Part shown: positions 1-10,352 of the stretch, one piece after another
Numbering within the stretch: the stretch's first letter is position 1
Layout: each line of letters opens with the position of its first letter
DNA from: Galdieria partita
Lineage: Eukaryota > Rhodophyta > Bangiophyceae > Galdieriales > Galdieriaceae
NCBI GenBank assembly: GCA_025991245.1
Contig: BQMJ01000010.1
Coordinates: forward strand, 186,001-250,000
Reading direction: 5' to 3'
DNA length: 64,000 nucleotides
Made by a program: the position numbers and the translations under genes
Notes under the pieces: model-generated
Told to the model about the DNA's origin: nothing
Database searches by the model: none
The model's input: only the letters and a program-made list of their open reading frames with translations

Positions 1-885
1 AATTGCTCAACTTGTTGAAAAAGAACGCAGAAGCAACTCGTCTAGTTTCGTATCTTTCTCATCATAGGAACTTGCATAATTCCGTATCAGTTGGAGAGGA
101 GAAAGTCGAATCCAAACGAGTAAGAATATACACCAGAACCGGCGATAAAGGAAAATCGAGTCTACTGACAGGTATTTACTTTCTTTCATTTTTTGAGTGT
201 ATTAGATTATTTCATGTCTAGGTGAAAGAAGACCGAAGGATGATGCGGTTTTTGAAGTTTTAGGCACTCTTGACGAGCTGAACGCCCACATTGGTTTATG
301 CGTGGTATACTGCCGTTCTTTGGAAAGGAGTGTCTTGACAGCGAAACTTGAAGATATTCAGTCATCACTCTTTGATTTGGGTGCAGTTATTGCCTCTCAC
401 TGTTCCAATTCGGAGAAATGGAAAGGAAATTTTGACCTGGCAAAGTTTCGTTTTGAACATAAAAAGGCAAGCCAATATCTTGGAAGAAGAAGAATAAGTC
501 AAAAACTGACGTTTACAAGGTTGAGGAACTTGAGGGATGGATTGATGAATTGGAAGGGTCTTTGCCAACGTTGAGAAATTTTATTCTACCCAGTGGTGGT
601 TTAGTAGGTGCACAACTGCATATTACAAGAGCCGTTGGAAGACGAACAGAAAGACGGTTCTGGACAGCTTTTCAGCATACACTTCCAGCGATTCAAGACT
701 GTAAGGATCAATTTGAAACCTTACAGTGCGTCGGACAGTATTTAAATAGGTGGCTATTATGATATATTGTTTTTCTGTCCATGTCTAAGATGACATTTAG
801 GTTGGGTGACTTGTTATTTGTTGCTGCAAGAATAGCAGCTCAAGAGACTGGCAGTCCAGAAATTCTATACAAAAGGCCAAGTTGA
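1..885 (+). CDS. MMAB: Cob(I)alamin adenosyltransferase (PduO/MMAB type), 5' truncated
   Basis: Transfers the adenosyl group of ATP to cob(I)alamin, making the cofactor for mitochondrial methylmalonyl-CoA mutase. The reading frame enters from the window edge. Visible family motifs are YTRTGDKGKSSLLTG, then GTLDELNAHIGL, ILPSGG and RAVGRRTERR. I splice it as 1-171, 222-401, 467-749 and 801-885; the introns are 50, 65 and 51 nt, and the in-frame exon bases sum to a multiple of three (about 238 residues visible). The second intron (402-466) is the least certain: it was chosen because the frame changes there and only the acceptor at 466 restores WIDELEGSLP. The N-terminal stretch before YTRTGD is basic and Ser-rich, compatible with a mitochondrial targeting sequence. 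The family call is secure; the true start lies outside the window. Confidence 0.88.
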
Positions 886-1154
886 CTTTTCTAAGCAATC
901 ATAGTATGCTAAAATTCTGTGATTGCAAATTAAACGTTGCTATCGTGAAATTTTACTTTGGTCATATTCTAATAAAACTTCTATTGCAATGTCTATATTT
1001 CAAGAAAATTTTCTACTAGTAGCATTCTCCTTTGTATTACTCGTTTTTTTAGCGGTTACTTGTCTATGGAAATTATATATAACACAAAGTACATATATAC
1101 CACGATAGACAAATTGACTCTACCTGATGAATGATACAAGGTTGTCTTCTGGAC

Positions 1155-2162
1155 ATGCTGGAAGGAGCTAAAACGATTGTACACGAGATTTTTCTCCAAA
1201 CGGACATTGGGATGGACATTTCAGCTATAATTGTAAGTTCAGTTGAATCATAAACTGTTTGAATACGCGACTCAACATTTTTATAGACAGTCGTCGTCTG
1301 GATATCTGCGATGATTCTCATATGTGGGGCTTTTGCTGGTCTACGTAGGAATAACTGTTGTATAAGCTGGAGACTCCGTGTCTCTCGTCAAGCAGCAACT
1401 TCAGAAGGAGGCGTTACCGTAGGAAATATTCCCTACAACTCTCCACCTTTTGTATATTTGTACAACGTTTCTTCAACACGTCTTGACACAGTAGCACCGG
1501 AGATTGTTTATGACAGTAAAGAGTCCATTCTGAAACAGAAGCCACAGTTAAAGGCCCTTGTCTCGAAACGTTACTTTGAAAAACAGTTACCCAAACAGGA
1601 TGAGGAAGAAGAATCTTTCGCCAATCGTATACAAAATACTGTAGGAAATTGGGACGAACTTGCTCGCAGCTCGGCGAACACAGAGAAAAGTGTCCTGGAA
1701 GAGGAGTTGAGTGACCGAAGCGTTCATGACCAACACAAGTATAGTTTGGAGCCTAGTCTTAGTGACGTGGTAGTAGACGAAAGTGAAGATACTGCTTTGT
1801 TAGCTTTTGGAGAACTTCTTAAGAGTCAAACAATGTGTGTAATTTGTTTGGAGGATTTTGAGAAAGGCTGTTTTGTTCGTGTGTTGAGTTGTACCCATAT
1901 GTTTCATAGTGTATGTTTGCGACAGTGGCTCACAAAGTCAGTATACTGTCCTTTATGCAAGAAACATGTGTTTAAGGATTCTGAATACGGTCAAGAAGGT
2001 GGAAGATATAGATACAGGTCGTTGTTTGACGGACCCAACCTCTTTAATACTAGTAACTTCTTAACAAGAAATTCTCCTGATTGGTTTGATATAGAGCGAC
2101 GTGAATATCAAACACGTGGACAGAGTTGGCAAAATAGAAATGTGTTGACAGCCTTTATTTAA
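1155..2162 (+). CDS. RING-H2 finger protein with one membrane segment (probable E3 ubiquitin ligase)
   Basis: Two exons, 1155-1232 and 1287-2162 (intron 54 nt), give 317 residues. A hydrophobic stretch (AIITVVVWISAMILICGAF) follows about 24 N-terminal residues and spans the splice junction, so one transmembrane helix is likely. A RING-H2 finger lies near residues 220-265, with the order CVICLEDF, then CTHMFHSVCLRQWL, then CPLC. The middle is acidic and of low complexity. Such membrane RING-H2 proteins usually act as E3 ubiquitin ligases of the secretory pathway; the substrate cannot be told. The start was chosen because splicing keeps the frame and places the membrane segment near the N-terminus. 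The next gene is convergent and ends 48 bp away. Confidence 0.75.
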
Positions 2163-2209
2163 GTTGTTTCGTGAAATAACTCAGTACTCCACCTTCAAGT
2201 TGCAGCAAT

Positions 2210-3114
2210 TTAGCAATCCTGGGAACAAAATATTTTTTGGACAACTTGTTCAATATTCGAGTTATTTTCAGAGAAAGGTTGTACATCTGAACTTCCAGAC
2301 TGCAAAATTCTCACATTTGATACAGGTTTCATATTCTCTTCGGAAAGTGAACTAGTACAGTGGCTCGAAGAGGAGCATTGTTCATTTGATACTGATATAT
2401 CTGCTTTGAACTTGTTTTTTTTGGTTTTCCTGTTCTTGACTCGTGCTAAAACGTTTGCACATTCCACTCTGGAAAGATAGAAGTCACGTTCACGAGCCAT
2501 CTGAGACAATTCCAAGTTGAGACGTCTATTTTTATGTTTCCACAATGAAGCTGAACAATGCATTGTTAATAAAAGTTCCGGCTGAAAAGAAAAGCTTTTA
2601 CCTTTTTCTTCAATCAAATGATGCCACTTGAAGCCTTTCAAATATCGTAGATTCCATAAATCCTCACTAAAGGGCTTCCTTCTACTTCCAATAGAGCGAC
2701 CTCAAGAGACAAAGAGATCTGCAATGTTTTCAAGTTCAAAGTGGCACCTCTTACCAATTGGCTGATTATTGAGCAAGTCTACGGCCAGTTCTGCCTTTTG
2801 TTTATCTAAGAATTCTATCCATCCGTACTTTGAACGTCTCCTGCGACTTCCACCTGCCTTGGTTCGACACTTTCTACTTTCAGCATCTAACACAGAGCCA
2901 TTAAAAAATTGGAAACGAGCCCCAAAACTAAGAGCTAACCTTCAGGTTCCAGCCATATCCTATCTACAGAACCTATCTTGGAAAATATGGAGCGTACACC
3001 TGGAACAGTCATTCGAGGCGGCACCCGAGTCAGAAAAATAACACCTCGTTCAGTGTCCTGTACAAAGTCATCTGAGTCATTCTCAGTGATAGTGGTCTCC
3101 CTGCAAGCCTGCAT
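2210..3114 (-). CDS. ESF2: ESF2/ABT1-family RNA-binding ribosome biogenesis factor
   Basis: Homologues act in the nucleolus in early 18S rRNA processing with the SSU processome. Three exons: 3114-2940, 2886-2755 and 2700-2210, with introns of 53 and 54 nt, give 265 residues. The diagnostic order is RGVIFLTRVPPRMTVPGVR (start of the RRM), IWLEPEDAESRK, YGWIEFLDKQKAE, then DLWNLRYLKGFKWHHL and ARERDFYLSRVE, which matches the family from end to end. The C-terminal tail is Ser-rich and charged. The second acceptor was selected because it alone restores the basic segment before DLWNLRYL. The start at 3114 is the first Met giving a short acidic lead before the RRM; upstream in-frame sequence lies near the lycopene cyclase 3' end. 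Confidence 0.85.
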
Positions 3115-3248
3115 AGGCAACAGAAAGATATATTTTCTAAAGGTACACAGCAATGCTACTACAGCTCGGAAAGTTTTCAATCCAAGCACCAAAATTTTGT
3201 AAAGGATGCAAACATGAGAACCAAGAAAAACATTTTTACACTTAAGTT

Positions 3249-4856
3249 TCAAAATATCACACTTTTCAACAGTTTAAGCTTTCCATTCTGCAAAGCTTCC
3301 TTCATAAGCGAAAGTCTCAAAGCTGGATGCGTCTTAGAAAACAAATGCAGACCAAATAAAAGACGTTGAAGAGAACCGATCAAATTGAAGTCTAGGAAAT
3401 CCTTCCATTCCTTATCAGATAACATAAAGAAAGCCCAAAAGAAGTCTCTCATGTCATTTAAAGGAATTTTGGAAAGATATTCACCACCAAACTGATAAAA
3501 GTCACGCTGCAAAATACGTTCATGAGACCACAGTTCATTCCATATGGATATCGTTTTGTTCTTCGATAAAGGTTCATCATGAAGTAATGAATTCTCAATA
3601 CTTTTAGCAAGAACTGGAGCCATTTCCATTACTCGGGAAAACATATAACCAGTTGCCGGGTGAACCATTCCAGCCGAACCGCCAAATCCTAAGATATTTT
3701 GACTCAATGAAGGCATCGATCCACCCTAAATTCATCCAATTGTCATTTCATACAATTAGAAAAGCCATTTACATACCATAGGAATCAGACAAAACTCTTC
3801 TTCAAAAATATTTTTCACTTCGATTTGAAGAAAGCGCAGTCTCTTCAAGAGTCTTTCTTTCAAGTGCTCAAAGGTTACAGGTGGTTTACTGATTAGGGAC
3901 GTTTCTTCAAGAAATACTCTGGTACTACTCATGGGCATGGCATACAAAAAAGTTGGAAACATAGATGACTGAGTCTTAGCTTCAAGACTGTCTTCCATAT
4001 GAGAATCTCTAAAGTCCATCAACAACATTTCATCAATAGGAAATGGATGTCTGGATACTTCGACATCGATTCCATACGCAACCTGAAATCCAGGATCATG
4101 TGGAGTATCGAACTTGACAAAACTATTGAAATGACCCGTTGCGTCCACTACAAGACGACAAGTGAATTTCTCTTGTTGTGATGTTCTGCAAGAATAATAT
4201 GACTGCTCTTGTATAATATCTTCAACGGAATCTTCCCAAAAAACAACACCATTTTCCTTACAAATATTCATTAGCCTTTTCTTCATTCTATTTCTATCAA
4301 CTTTTCCATAAGCAAAAGGGAGTAAACGCGTCCTATTGTTGTCAAAGTGAATCCTCGTGTTGGACCAAATAGGAGAAAGACAATCAGTCAGTTGCAAACT
4401 CTCCATTCGGTCCAGCCAAACACCATAATTATTCTTCCAGGGTTTGTTTATATTAGGATCAATACAAACGACCTGTAAATTTCGCTCACTCAAAGCACGA
4501 GCTAATGCCAAACCAGCTGGACCGCAGCCAATCACAACAACATCCACAACTTTGTCCACTGAACCAAGCAAAGAACTTTGTTTTGTATTTTCTTTTTTCT
4601 CTTTTTGTTCTTCTGTACTGATAGAAGACTTTAAGCTTTTCTTGGATAGAGTGTCACCTTTCATAAACAAACGATTACAAAAAGAGTAACAACGAGGGCA
4701 ACTAGTACGTCGTTGACATATCCTCAAATCAAACGCTCTTATTCTAACATTGTCTTTAATGTCGCGTCTGAGAAAGCTTTGACATCTATCTATCTTCAAT
4801 CTATAGTATATTTCCAAAAAAGCCATAATGCCGTTTACCACACAGTGTTCCCCCAC
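3249..4856 (-). CDS. LCYB: Lycopene cyclase (plant/cyanobacterial CrtL type), plastid-targeted
   Basis: Closes the ionone rings of lycopene to form beta-carotene in the plastid. Exons 4856-3777 and 3725-3249 are joined across a 51-nt intron, giving 518 residues. After a basic, Ser-rich leader of about 105 residues comes the FAD-binding Rossmann motif VVVIGCGPAGLALARAL, followed by NYGVWLDRMESL, VDATGHFNSF, the junction sequence IPMGGSMPSL, and LGFGGSAGMVHPATGYM. All are family hallmarks. I call it beta-type because red algae of this group are generally described as making beta-ring carotenoids; the sequence alone does not exclude epsilon activity. The first Met (4856) is only 14 bp from the divergent bZIP start; a second Met at 4826 is equally usable. 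GGPP synthase of the same pathway lies about 30 kb away. Confidence 0.92.
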
Positions 4857-4870
4857 TTATCGGTGCTTTC
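4857..4870. promoter_or_regulatory. Shared start region of lycopene cyclase and bZIP
   Basis: Only 14 bp separate the two outward-facing ATGs (44 bp if lycopene cyclase starts at its second Met). The promoter of each gene must therefore lie largely inside the other gene's transcribed or coding sequence. No TATA element or other named motif was recognised. Confidence 0.45.
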
Positions 4871-5182
4871 ATGGCAACTGATGAGTTGGACGACAAGAGA
4901 ATACCTGTAGAATTAAAGGAGAAAGTGTTAAGTTTACCTCCAAGCCAGTTGACTCATGAAGAAAAAAGGTTGAGAAGAATTTTTCGCAACCGGGCATCGG
5001 CTGAACGTTCTAGAAAGCGGATGCTCAAGTTATTGGAAGAGCTTGAAGAAGAGTACTTGTCTCTTAAGAAGAAAGTTGAGAGTCTGCAGTCTGTAAAAGT
5101 GGAAAACGCTAAACTGAAACAACAGCTGAAAGACTTGGATAGTTCGTTGGAGGATTTGGCTACAGGCGTGTTTACTTTTTAA
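4871..5182 (+). CDS. Small bZIP transcription factor
   Basis: Single exon of 103 residues. The basic region reads RRIFRNRASAERSRKRM, which contains the bZIP signature N-x7-R, followed by a leucine zipper with heptad hydrophobics (LLEELEEEY, LKKKVESL, VENAKLKQQLKDL). The protein is almost all DNA-binding and dimerisation domain, with about 35 acidic or Pro-containing residues ahead of it and no obvious activation domain. It may act as a heterodimer partner or a repressor; that is inference. It is divergent from lycopene cyclase with a 14-bp gap, so the two may be co-regulated. Between 5183 and 5373 I see nothing beyond presumed 3' and 5' untranslated sequence. Confidence 0.85.
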   Translation: MATDELDDKRIPVELKEKVLSLPPSQLTHEEKRLRRIFRNRASAERSRKRMLKLLEELEEEYLSLKKKVESLQSVKVENAKLKQQLKDLDSSLEDLATGVFTF

Positions 5183-5373
5183 ACTGCTTCGTGTTGTGGA
5201 GAGTCGAAGTACAAAAGCATCCCAATCTATTCATTTATGATCCAGAATGACTGTCAACGCACCCTCAGATTGTCAATGGACGTAAGGACGACTGTTACAA
5301 GGTCGTGTATTGGATGCTGTAGAGACACATTGTTTAGTGAAATTTCTTGATTGTCATTGTGTTGATTCAAAAT

Positions 5374-6436
5374 ATGAGAAAAATTGGTTGGATACTTTTG
5401 AATGTTACTACATTCTGCCTGTTTTTATATTTAGATTGGGCATTTTCAGGTTTTAACGCTCTGCACTTGGTATGATCATTAAATTGCGACGCCTATTTCT
5501 TTATTTAGTAGTTGTTTAGAATCAAAAGTTTGTTTTGCATTTTGAACAGCGTAATTGTTCAAAGAATGGAACAAAAGAATACATTGCGAGTGAAAATATT
5601 TGTGTTTGTAAGACCGGATGGGAAACTGGTATTGACCAAAATCCAGCAACTCGAGTATACTGCAACATTTATGTTGGTTCTTCCACAAACAACTCAAGTG
5701 GTACTACATCCTCATCGTCTACTACAATTACAGAATATTCTGTTGTAAGTTGCTCTTTGTTTTGGCCAATAGTACTCCTGAGTAGGGACTTTTGTAGATA
5801 ATCATTATAGTAATTATCATTATCATTGGTGTTTGCATATGTTGCTGTTGCCGCAGACCTTTAATTCAGTGTATGCAAGATTGTTGTTGTGGATGTACAG
5901 AGTTTACTTCTTGGTCAAGTTTTGGTTCACAAAGGGGAACTTGTAAAAATTGTGCCTCATGCCATCGTCATGAAGGAATTCCATGTTCGTCCCATGTTAG
6001 CAGTCGATTTATTTCTACAAATGATTGCATGCACTGTCAACCTTCTGTACAACCAGTTTATATTCAGCAGCCGCCTTGTGCTTGGATGCAGCCTTCAGTA
6101 ACAGCAGCACCTTTTGAACATCCCAATGGCATTATACTATCCAATGAGTATCAAGGCATTGTTCAAAACAATATGAGGACTCCTGCATATAACTCAATTC
6201 TTTCCTCAAAGAGAAAATGGAAGCCACACAAGCAGAAAATCATTGACCAAACTGTACCAATACCCAATCAACATATGTCAAGGCCCAAAATTATGCCACC
6301 TTCTTATAGCGAAGTTACTTCAGTAGAAAGCGAAACCCAAGTATCAAACCCAGACTTTCAATATTCCTCTGTAGATCAGCGAAGAAAGAAAGGTCGACAG
6401 TCTCATAAGCATAAGCAGCAAGTAAGAAAAACCTGA
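5374..6436 (+). CDS. Type I membrane protein with Cys-rich ectodomain and Cys-rich tail; unknown function
   Basis: Three exons, 5374-5469, 5520-5744 and 5798-6436 (introns 50 and 53 nt), give 319 residues. Exon 1 encodes a signal peptide ending near LYLDWAFSG. Exon 2 holds a short extracellular part with Cys residues in an EGF-like spacing (NCSKNG, then ICVCKTGW) and a Ser/Thr-rich stalk. Exon 3 opens with a run of Ile/Val (IIIIVIIIIIGVCI) that must be a membrane span, immediately followed by CCCCRR and later CCCGC, which suggests palmitoylation. The remaining tail of about 180 residues is Pro/Ser/Gln-rich with basic patches. No named family recognised. It is convergent with HAP2, with 152 bp between stops. 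A receptor or adhesion role is inference only. Confidence 0.7.
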
Positions 6437-6588
6437 TGCATTTTTGTCTTTCATTTTTGCCAGGTTTCCGTACGAAACTTCAAGTTGCATATATAGACAG
6501 TAAACTGAACCATTTGTGCGCAATATCTTCAGAATGAATTTTATAGCTTCGATTTTTTAAAAAGAAACGCGAATTGAAGCACCTCCTA

Positions 6589-8845
6589 TTAAGATTGGCG
6601 AGATTTGTATTTTTTATAATTCTGTCGTCGAACTGGTTGCGTTATTTTGTCACTCGCTGATTCTATGTAGGTCGCTATTGGTTCCGTATCATAACGATAA
6701 GCATATGGTGTGTCGACGATGTATCTCCGTTTCAGATGGTGATGGTGTTTTCGTGGAACATAGTAAACGGCTGGAGGAGGAGCAACATATGGAGTTGTAT
6801 GATATGAGCTACTTGTGGAAGAGTCGTTTTGTTCGTGGTTGCGATGATTCCTTCCAGTTCGACTGCTTCTTTGAGGCATTTTAAACAAGTTCATAAGAAA
6901 GCTGAGACCAAAATGCATAAATAATTTGATGCCAATGCAACCTCCAACAAGAAGCCCGATGACCACTAAAATTACGTACAGAATATTCAACCAACAACTG
7001 TGCTCAAAGAAGCAAATAATATTAAAAAAGCTGCCACAACTTTTCTGACAAGCACTTGAGCTACCATAATTTGAAGAGGTTGTTCCATCAGATCCACTCG
7101 GCTGACCAGCTTGTGGTCCAGTACTTACGTTGATACCAGCTGAGTCTATCCTAACTTTATAGCTGGAAATAGATTGACCTATGGAGTTTTGTAAGGAGAT
7201 GTTACAGATGAAATTCCCTCCGTGAGTATCCTCCACATCTACTTGAAAGGTTATGTTTTTGGTTTGATTTGGCTGGATATAGACTTGCTGAGCCAAGATG
7301 GGAAGAATATTGTTGGGACAAGATGCGGTAACTTCATAAGCTGCTTCGACTTTACCAGTATTTTGTATAGTTATTGTCATTTTGCCATCTTTGGAATAAG
7401 CTTCAACGAGATTGACTTTTGCGTCAACTATTTTGCCTTCACTTACATCCACCACATGAAACAGACTTGCTGCTGCGAATTCTAATAAAATGTTGCTGCT
7501 TTGAATCCTATCTGTCCAAAAACGCATCTTTGGGTTAGCTCCTGAAACGTCATTGCCATCAAAATCCCCAAAAAACTGAACAAAATAATTGCCTGAAGTC
7601 CCTTCCTTGAGTGCTTTGAGATCGCTTTTGTAGAAATCTTCAAGCTGATTCCCAAGACAGGAGTTTACAGCACGAAGACAACGACTAGACTCGTCCTGAA
7701 ATGCGGAGTAACTAACTCCGACTTTGTTACATTCATCTCCTGATAGAGTTACTTGGTCAGTATCCACCAACATCCACTTGGCAATTTCTGATGGAATATC
7801 AGCGGTACGATTAAGACACCACCATTGTGAGTCCTGACAATAATCGGGTTTCATTAGAAGTTTATTCGAGTAGGTTGGTGTTCCTTGCCAGGGTGAGAAG
7901 TCTCCAATATCTTGTATTTGTATTCCATATTTGTCTGAATAAGCTAAAGGGCTTGTTGGTCCAACCTCAAACGTCTCCAGACTGCAGATACTATTGTTAA
8001 CCACTGTAGTATTTAATGGACATCTGGAAATATTTACAGTAACCCAATAATACAACTAAAAAGTAAAGATGAATTTTAGACAATATAATAGCTCGTAGAT
8101 CACCTACTTCATAAGTACCAACTTTGAAGCCACTATACCAAAGCGGATCGAATCGTAAACAATGAGCTGCTTGACTCGGTTCTATCTGGAAAAGACTTCC
8201 TAATAAATTGCAGGAAAGTCCTTCTCGTGTTCCTTCTGCCAAGTAGTCAGAAACACCACACTGGCAACAAAATCCTTGGCTATTGTATATTCTATTAGCT
8301 ATATCAATTTCATTCGGAGGATTATAAGCGTAGCCACAAGTCGGATTGGAAGATCCCCAACTGTCCACACACGGATTTGTATATTCTTCCAATGGTCCAT
8401 TCGAGTTGGCTTCATACACGATTTCATAAGGTTGATTATTAAAGTCTTGCAAATACACCAAAGGATATTCTATCGCAATTTTGCTTTTACTCAAAGTTAT
8501 ATGAAGAGTATAATTGAAAAGATATGCTTTGTTTGGGTCACTTGGATCTGTCAAAGGCTCAGATTGATTACTACCAAAGACCTTTGCGACAGTAGAGTCG
8601 ACACCTTGTTGTCCATTAGCTACTGCAAAGGTCACCACCTAAGTGAATAATATTTGAATTGCCCTTGTCACCAGAACTTCTTTGGTACTCACCCACTTTT
8701 TGTCACAATGAAGTGATGAAGAGCCATTGTTCGTACAACTTTGAATTTCACCAGCACTGGTCAAGGTTGCTCTACTAGCTGGACTGTAAAAAGACAAAAC
8801 GCAGACGATTATATAAAAAATAGTGCCTGGTTTCGTATGCTTCAT
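6589..8845 (-). CDS. HAP2: HAP2/GCS1 gamete membrane fusogen
   Basis: HAP2/GCS1 is the conserved class II-like fusogen that merges gamete plasma membranes. Exons 8845-8693, 8638-8108 and 8055-6589 (introns 54 and 52 nt) give 716 residues. Layout: signal peptide within residues 1-27; a CDKKWVVTFAV strand near 48-58; the Cys-rich core CCQCGVSDYL near 173; and the family signature HCLRFDPLWYSGF near 210-222. The ectodomain continues to about residue 575 with many N-glycosylation sequons. One transmembrane helix (WLNILYVILVVIGLLVGG) starts near 583, then comes a basic, His-rich cytoplasmic tail (KHHHHLKRR). I see no internal stop once spliced, so the gene looks intact. The start was chosen because the signal peptide follows directly. 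It implies a sexual cell-fusion step in the organism. Confidence 0.95.
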
Positions 8846-8888
8846 TACAAGCCGTCACAAGTTGCTCAATGAAGCCATGACTTTTGCA

Positions 8889-9317
8889 CTACGAAAAATT
8901 ATGACAAGTTGAAAGGGCAAATTTATTTTCAGTGCAATCCAAAACCCCTTGAAAAGACACTTCATTGTCGCTCCAAGTCTGTTGATCTAAGATGACCCTT
9001 GGCATACTAGAAAATGTCTCCTTATTTATCCCGAGTATAACTAACAATAACTTTAGAATTCACGTTGTGCCTAATACCTTGTCTACTTACGAGTAATACT
9101 GAATCATAGGGACTACACAGGCTATTACAAGCAACGTCACGATAACAAAGATATAACGACCTCTTTTCTCACTTTTCACTGTTTCATTATTATTGACCGA
9201 TTCATGGTCTTCTACTTTGAACCAAGCACTCCAAGGAAAAATTTCTTTCCAACAGCTATAAAAACGAAAATATTTGTCAGGCTCTTACCAACCTCTAGAA
9301 TTTCTCAGCTGGGACAT
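8889..9317 (-). CDS. Small single-pass membrane protein, unknown
   Basis: Proposed exons 9317-9289, 9255-9091 and 9006-8889 are joined by introns of 33 and 84 nt and encode 103 residues in a consistent phase. The product has a polar N-terminus containing KEIFPWSAWFKVEDHE, one strong hydrophobic helix (YIFVIVTLLVIACVVPMI) near residues 54-71 preceded by KRGR, and a short C-terminal domain with two Cys. Charge distribution suggests an N-in, C-out (type II) orientation. No family recognised. The open frame extends upstream of the chosen ATG to about 9396, so further 5' exons are possible. It lies 43 bp from the HAP2 start, in the same orientation. Moderate to low confidence: the model rests on phase, splice motifs and the membrane segment. 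Confidence 0.4.
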
Positions 9318-10352
9318 TTCTCCTGTTATGACTTTCTCTACAATAGTGTATTTATTTAGATAATTGCCATTAGAGTTAAAGGAGCCGTTACTTGTTGAAC
9401 ACTCTGATAAAAGTATTTATACATATTAGTGACTAAATTTCAAAGAAGGACTATTATACCTGAATCGATGGCACGAACAAGTTCTTGGTCCCGATCTTGT
9501 AAAGTTGGGTTATCGAGACCAAAAGATCGTAGCCAGCTTGTAGTCTCCTATTTGGTCTGTGAGGTACTAGACACGATAATGTTCAGGAAATACCAACCAG
9601 AGAAGAACGATGGTTTGCATATGTATCCATGCTGGACAAATTTGCATATGGAAACGCTCCTGCACTCGTCATACTCTCTACAGGACTCGGAAACAAGCTA
9701 CCAACTAGAAGCAAAATTGCTAAATTTCTAGCTCGTTGCAACCATACCAAAGAAATCGACTGTGAATCAAACGAGGAAGAAGATTGACAATGAACGCGGA
9801 CTTATGAGCCGTTTTGAAGTTAAGTAAAATACTGTGAAAAACAGCTACCTACGATAACACTGCCTTTGTCCTCTGGTAGAAGTCTGGAAAGGCATACTGT
9901 AAAGTCTTTGTTTACGCGATATCTGCGGCCAAGAACTTGTATGTTCGTGCTCTTGTTGCTTCATGCACATAAGATACCACTGAGGCTGTCCTGCGAGAAA
10001 AGCTATCATCTTCAAAAGGGTGAACAAGCAAAAACAATTTTATTGATGGATTTCCAGATTTTGTGTAATCACAACAATGAGAACTCGTCCATGTACACAA
10101 TGGAAATACAAATTTGGATTCAATCATTATTAAGCTGTGTCTGCCGGTAATTGAAAAAAAAATTGCATTTGAGTCCAAAGCACGTTCTGGTCTATTTTGT
10201 CCTTGTCACGCGATTTCTCATATTACCCAGAGGCGTCAAACTGCTCGTACTGAAGGCTTTGCAAATATGGTAGAATAAGTTCTAGATAAAGCTATCCAAA
10301 GATTACATTTCTTCTACTCTGGAATAAAATCAGGTTCCTCATTTTCTCCATT
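9318..10352. other. Unresolved region with possible spliced ORFs on both strands
   Basis: About 1 kb with no gene I can name. On the plus strand an open frame around 9435-9539 (containing LNRWHEQVLGPDLVKLGY) can be joined across a 31-nt GT-AG segment (9540-9570) to 9571-9787 (containing EIPTREERWFAYVSMLDK), ending at TGA. On the minus strand an open frame from about 10178 (containing VHPFEDDSFSRRTASVV) could join across a 32-nt segment near 9890-9921 to a short end reading LLPEDKGSVIVGS. Neither has a clear start or a family match. Both use unusually short introns. This could be a fast-evolving gene, remnants of one, or chance. Confidence 0.25.

Noticed and set aside
402-466. Apparent frameshift in the cobalamin adenosyltransferase
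   Set aside because: A GT-AG segment of 65 nt restores the family frame and gives a total divisible by three, so an intron is more likely than a mutation.
989-1108. Small plus-strand frame with a hydrophobic segment (LLVAFSFVLLVFLAVTCLW)
   Set aside because: Only 39 residues, no neighbour or family support, and it cannot be joined in frame to the RING gene by convincing splice sites. Left as intergenic.
9435-9787. Identity as an ALG1-like or other glycosyltransferase
   Set aside because: A weak resemblance around MLDKFAYGN...VILSTGLG does not extend to any diagnostic motif of those families, so no function is assigned.
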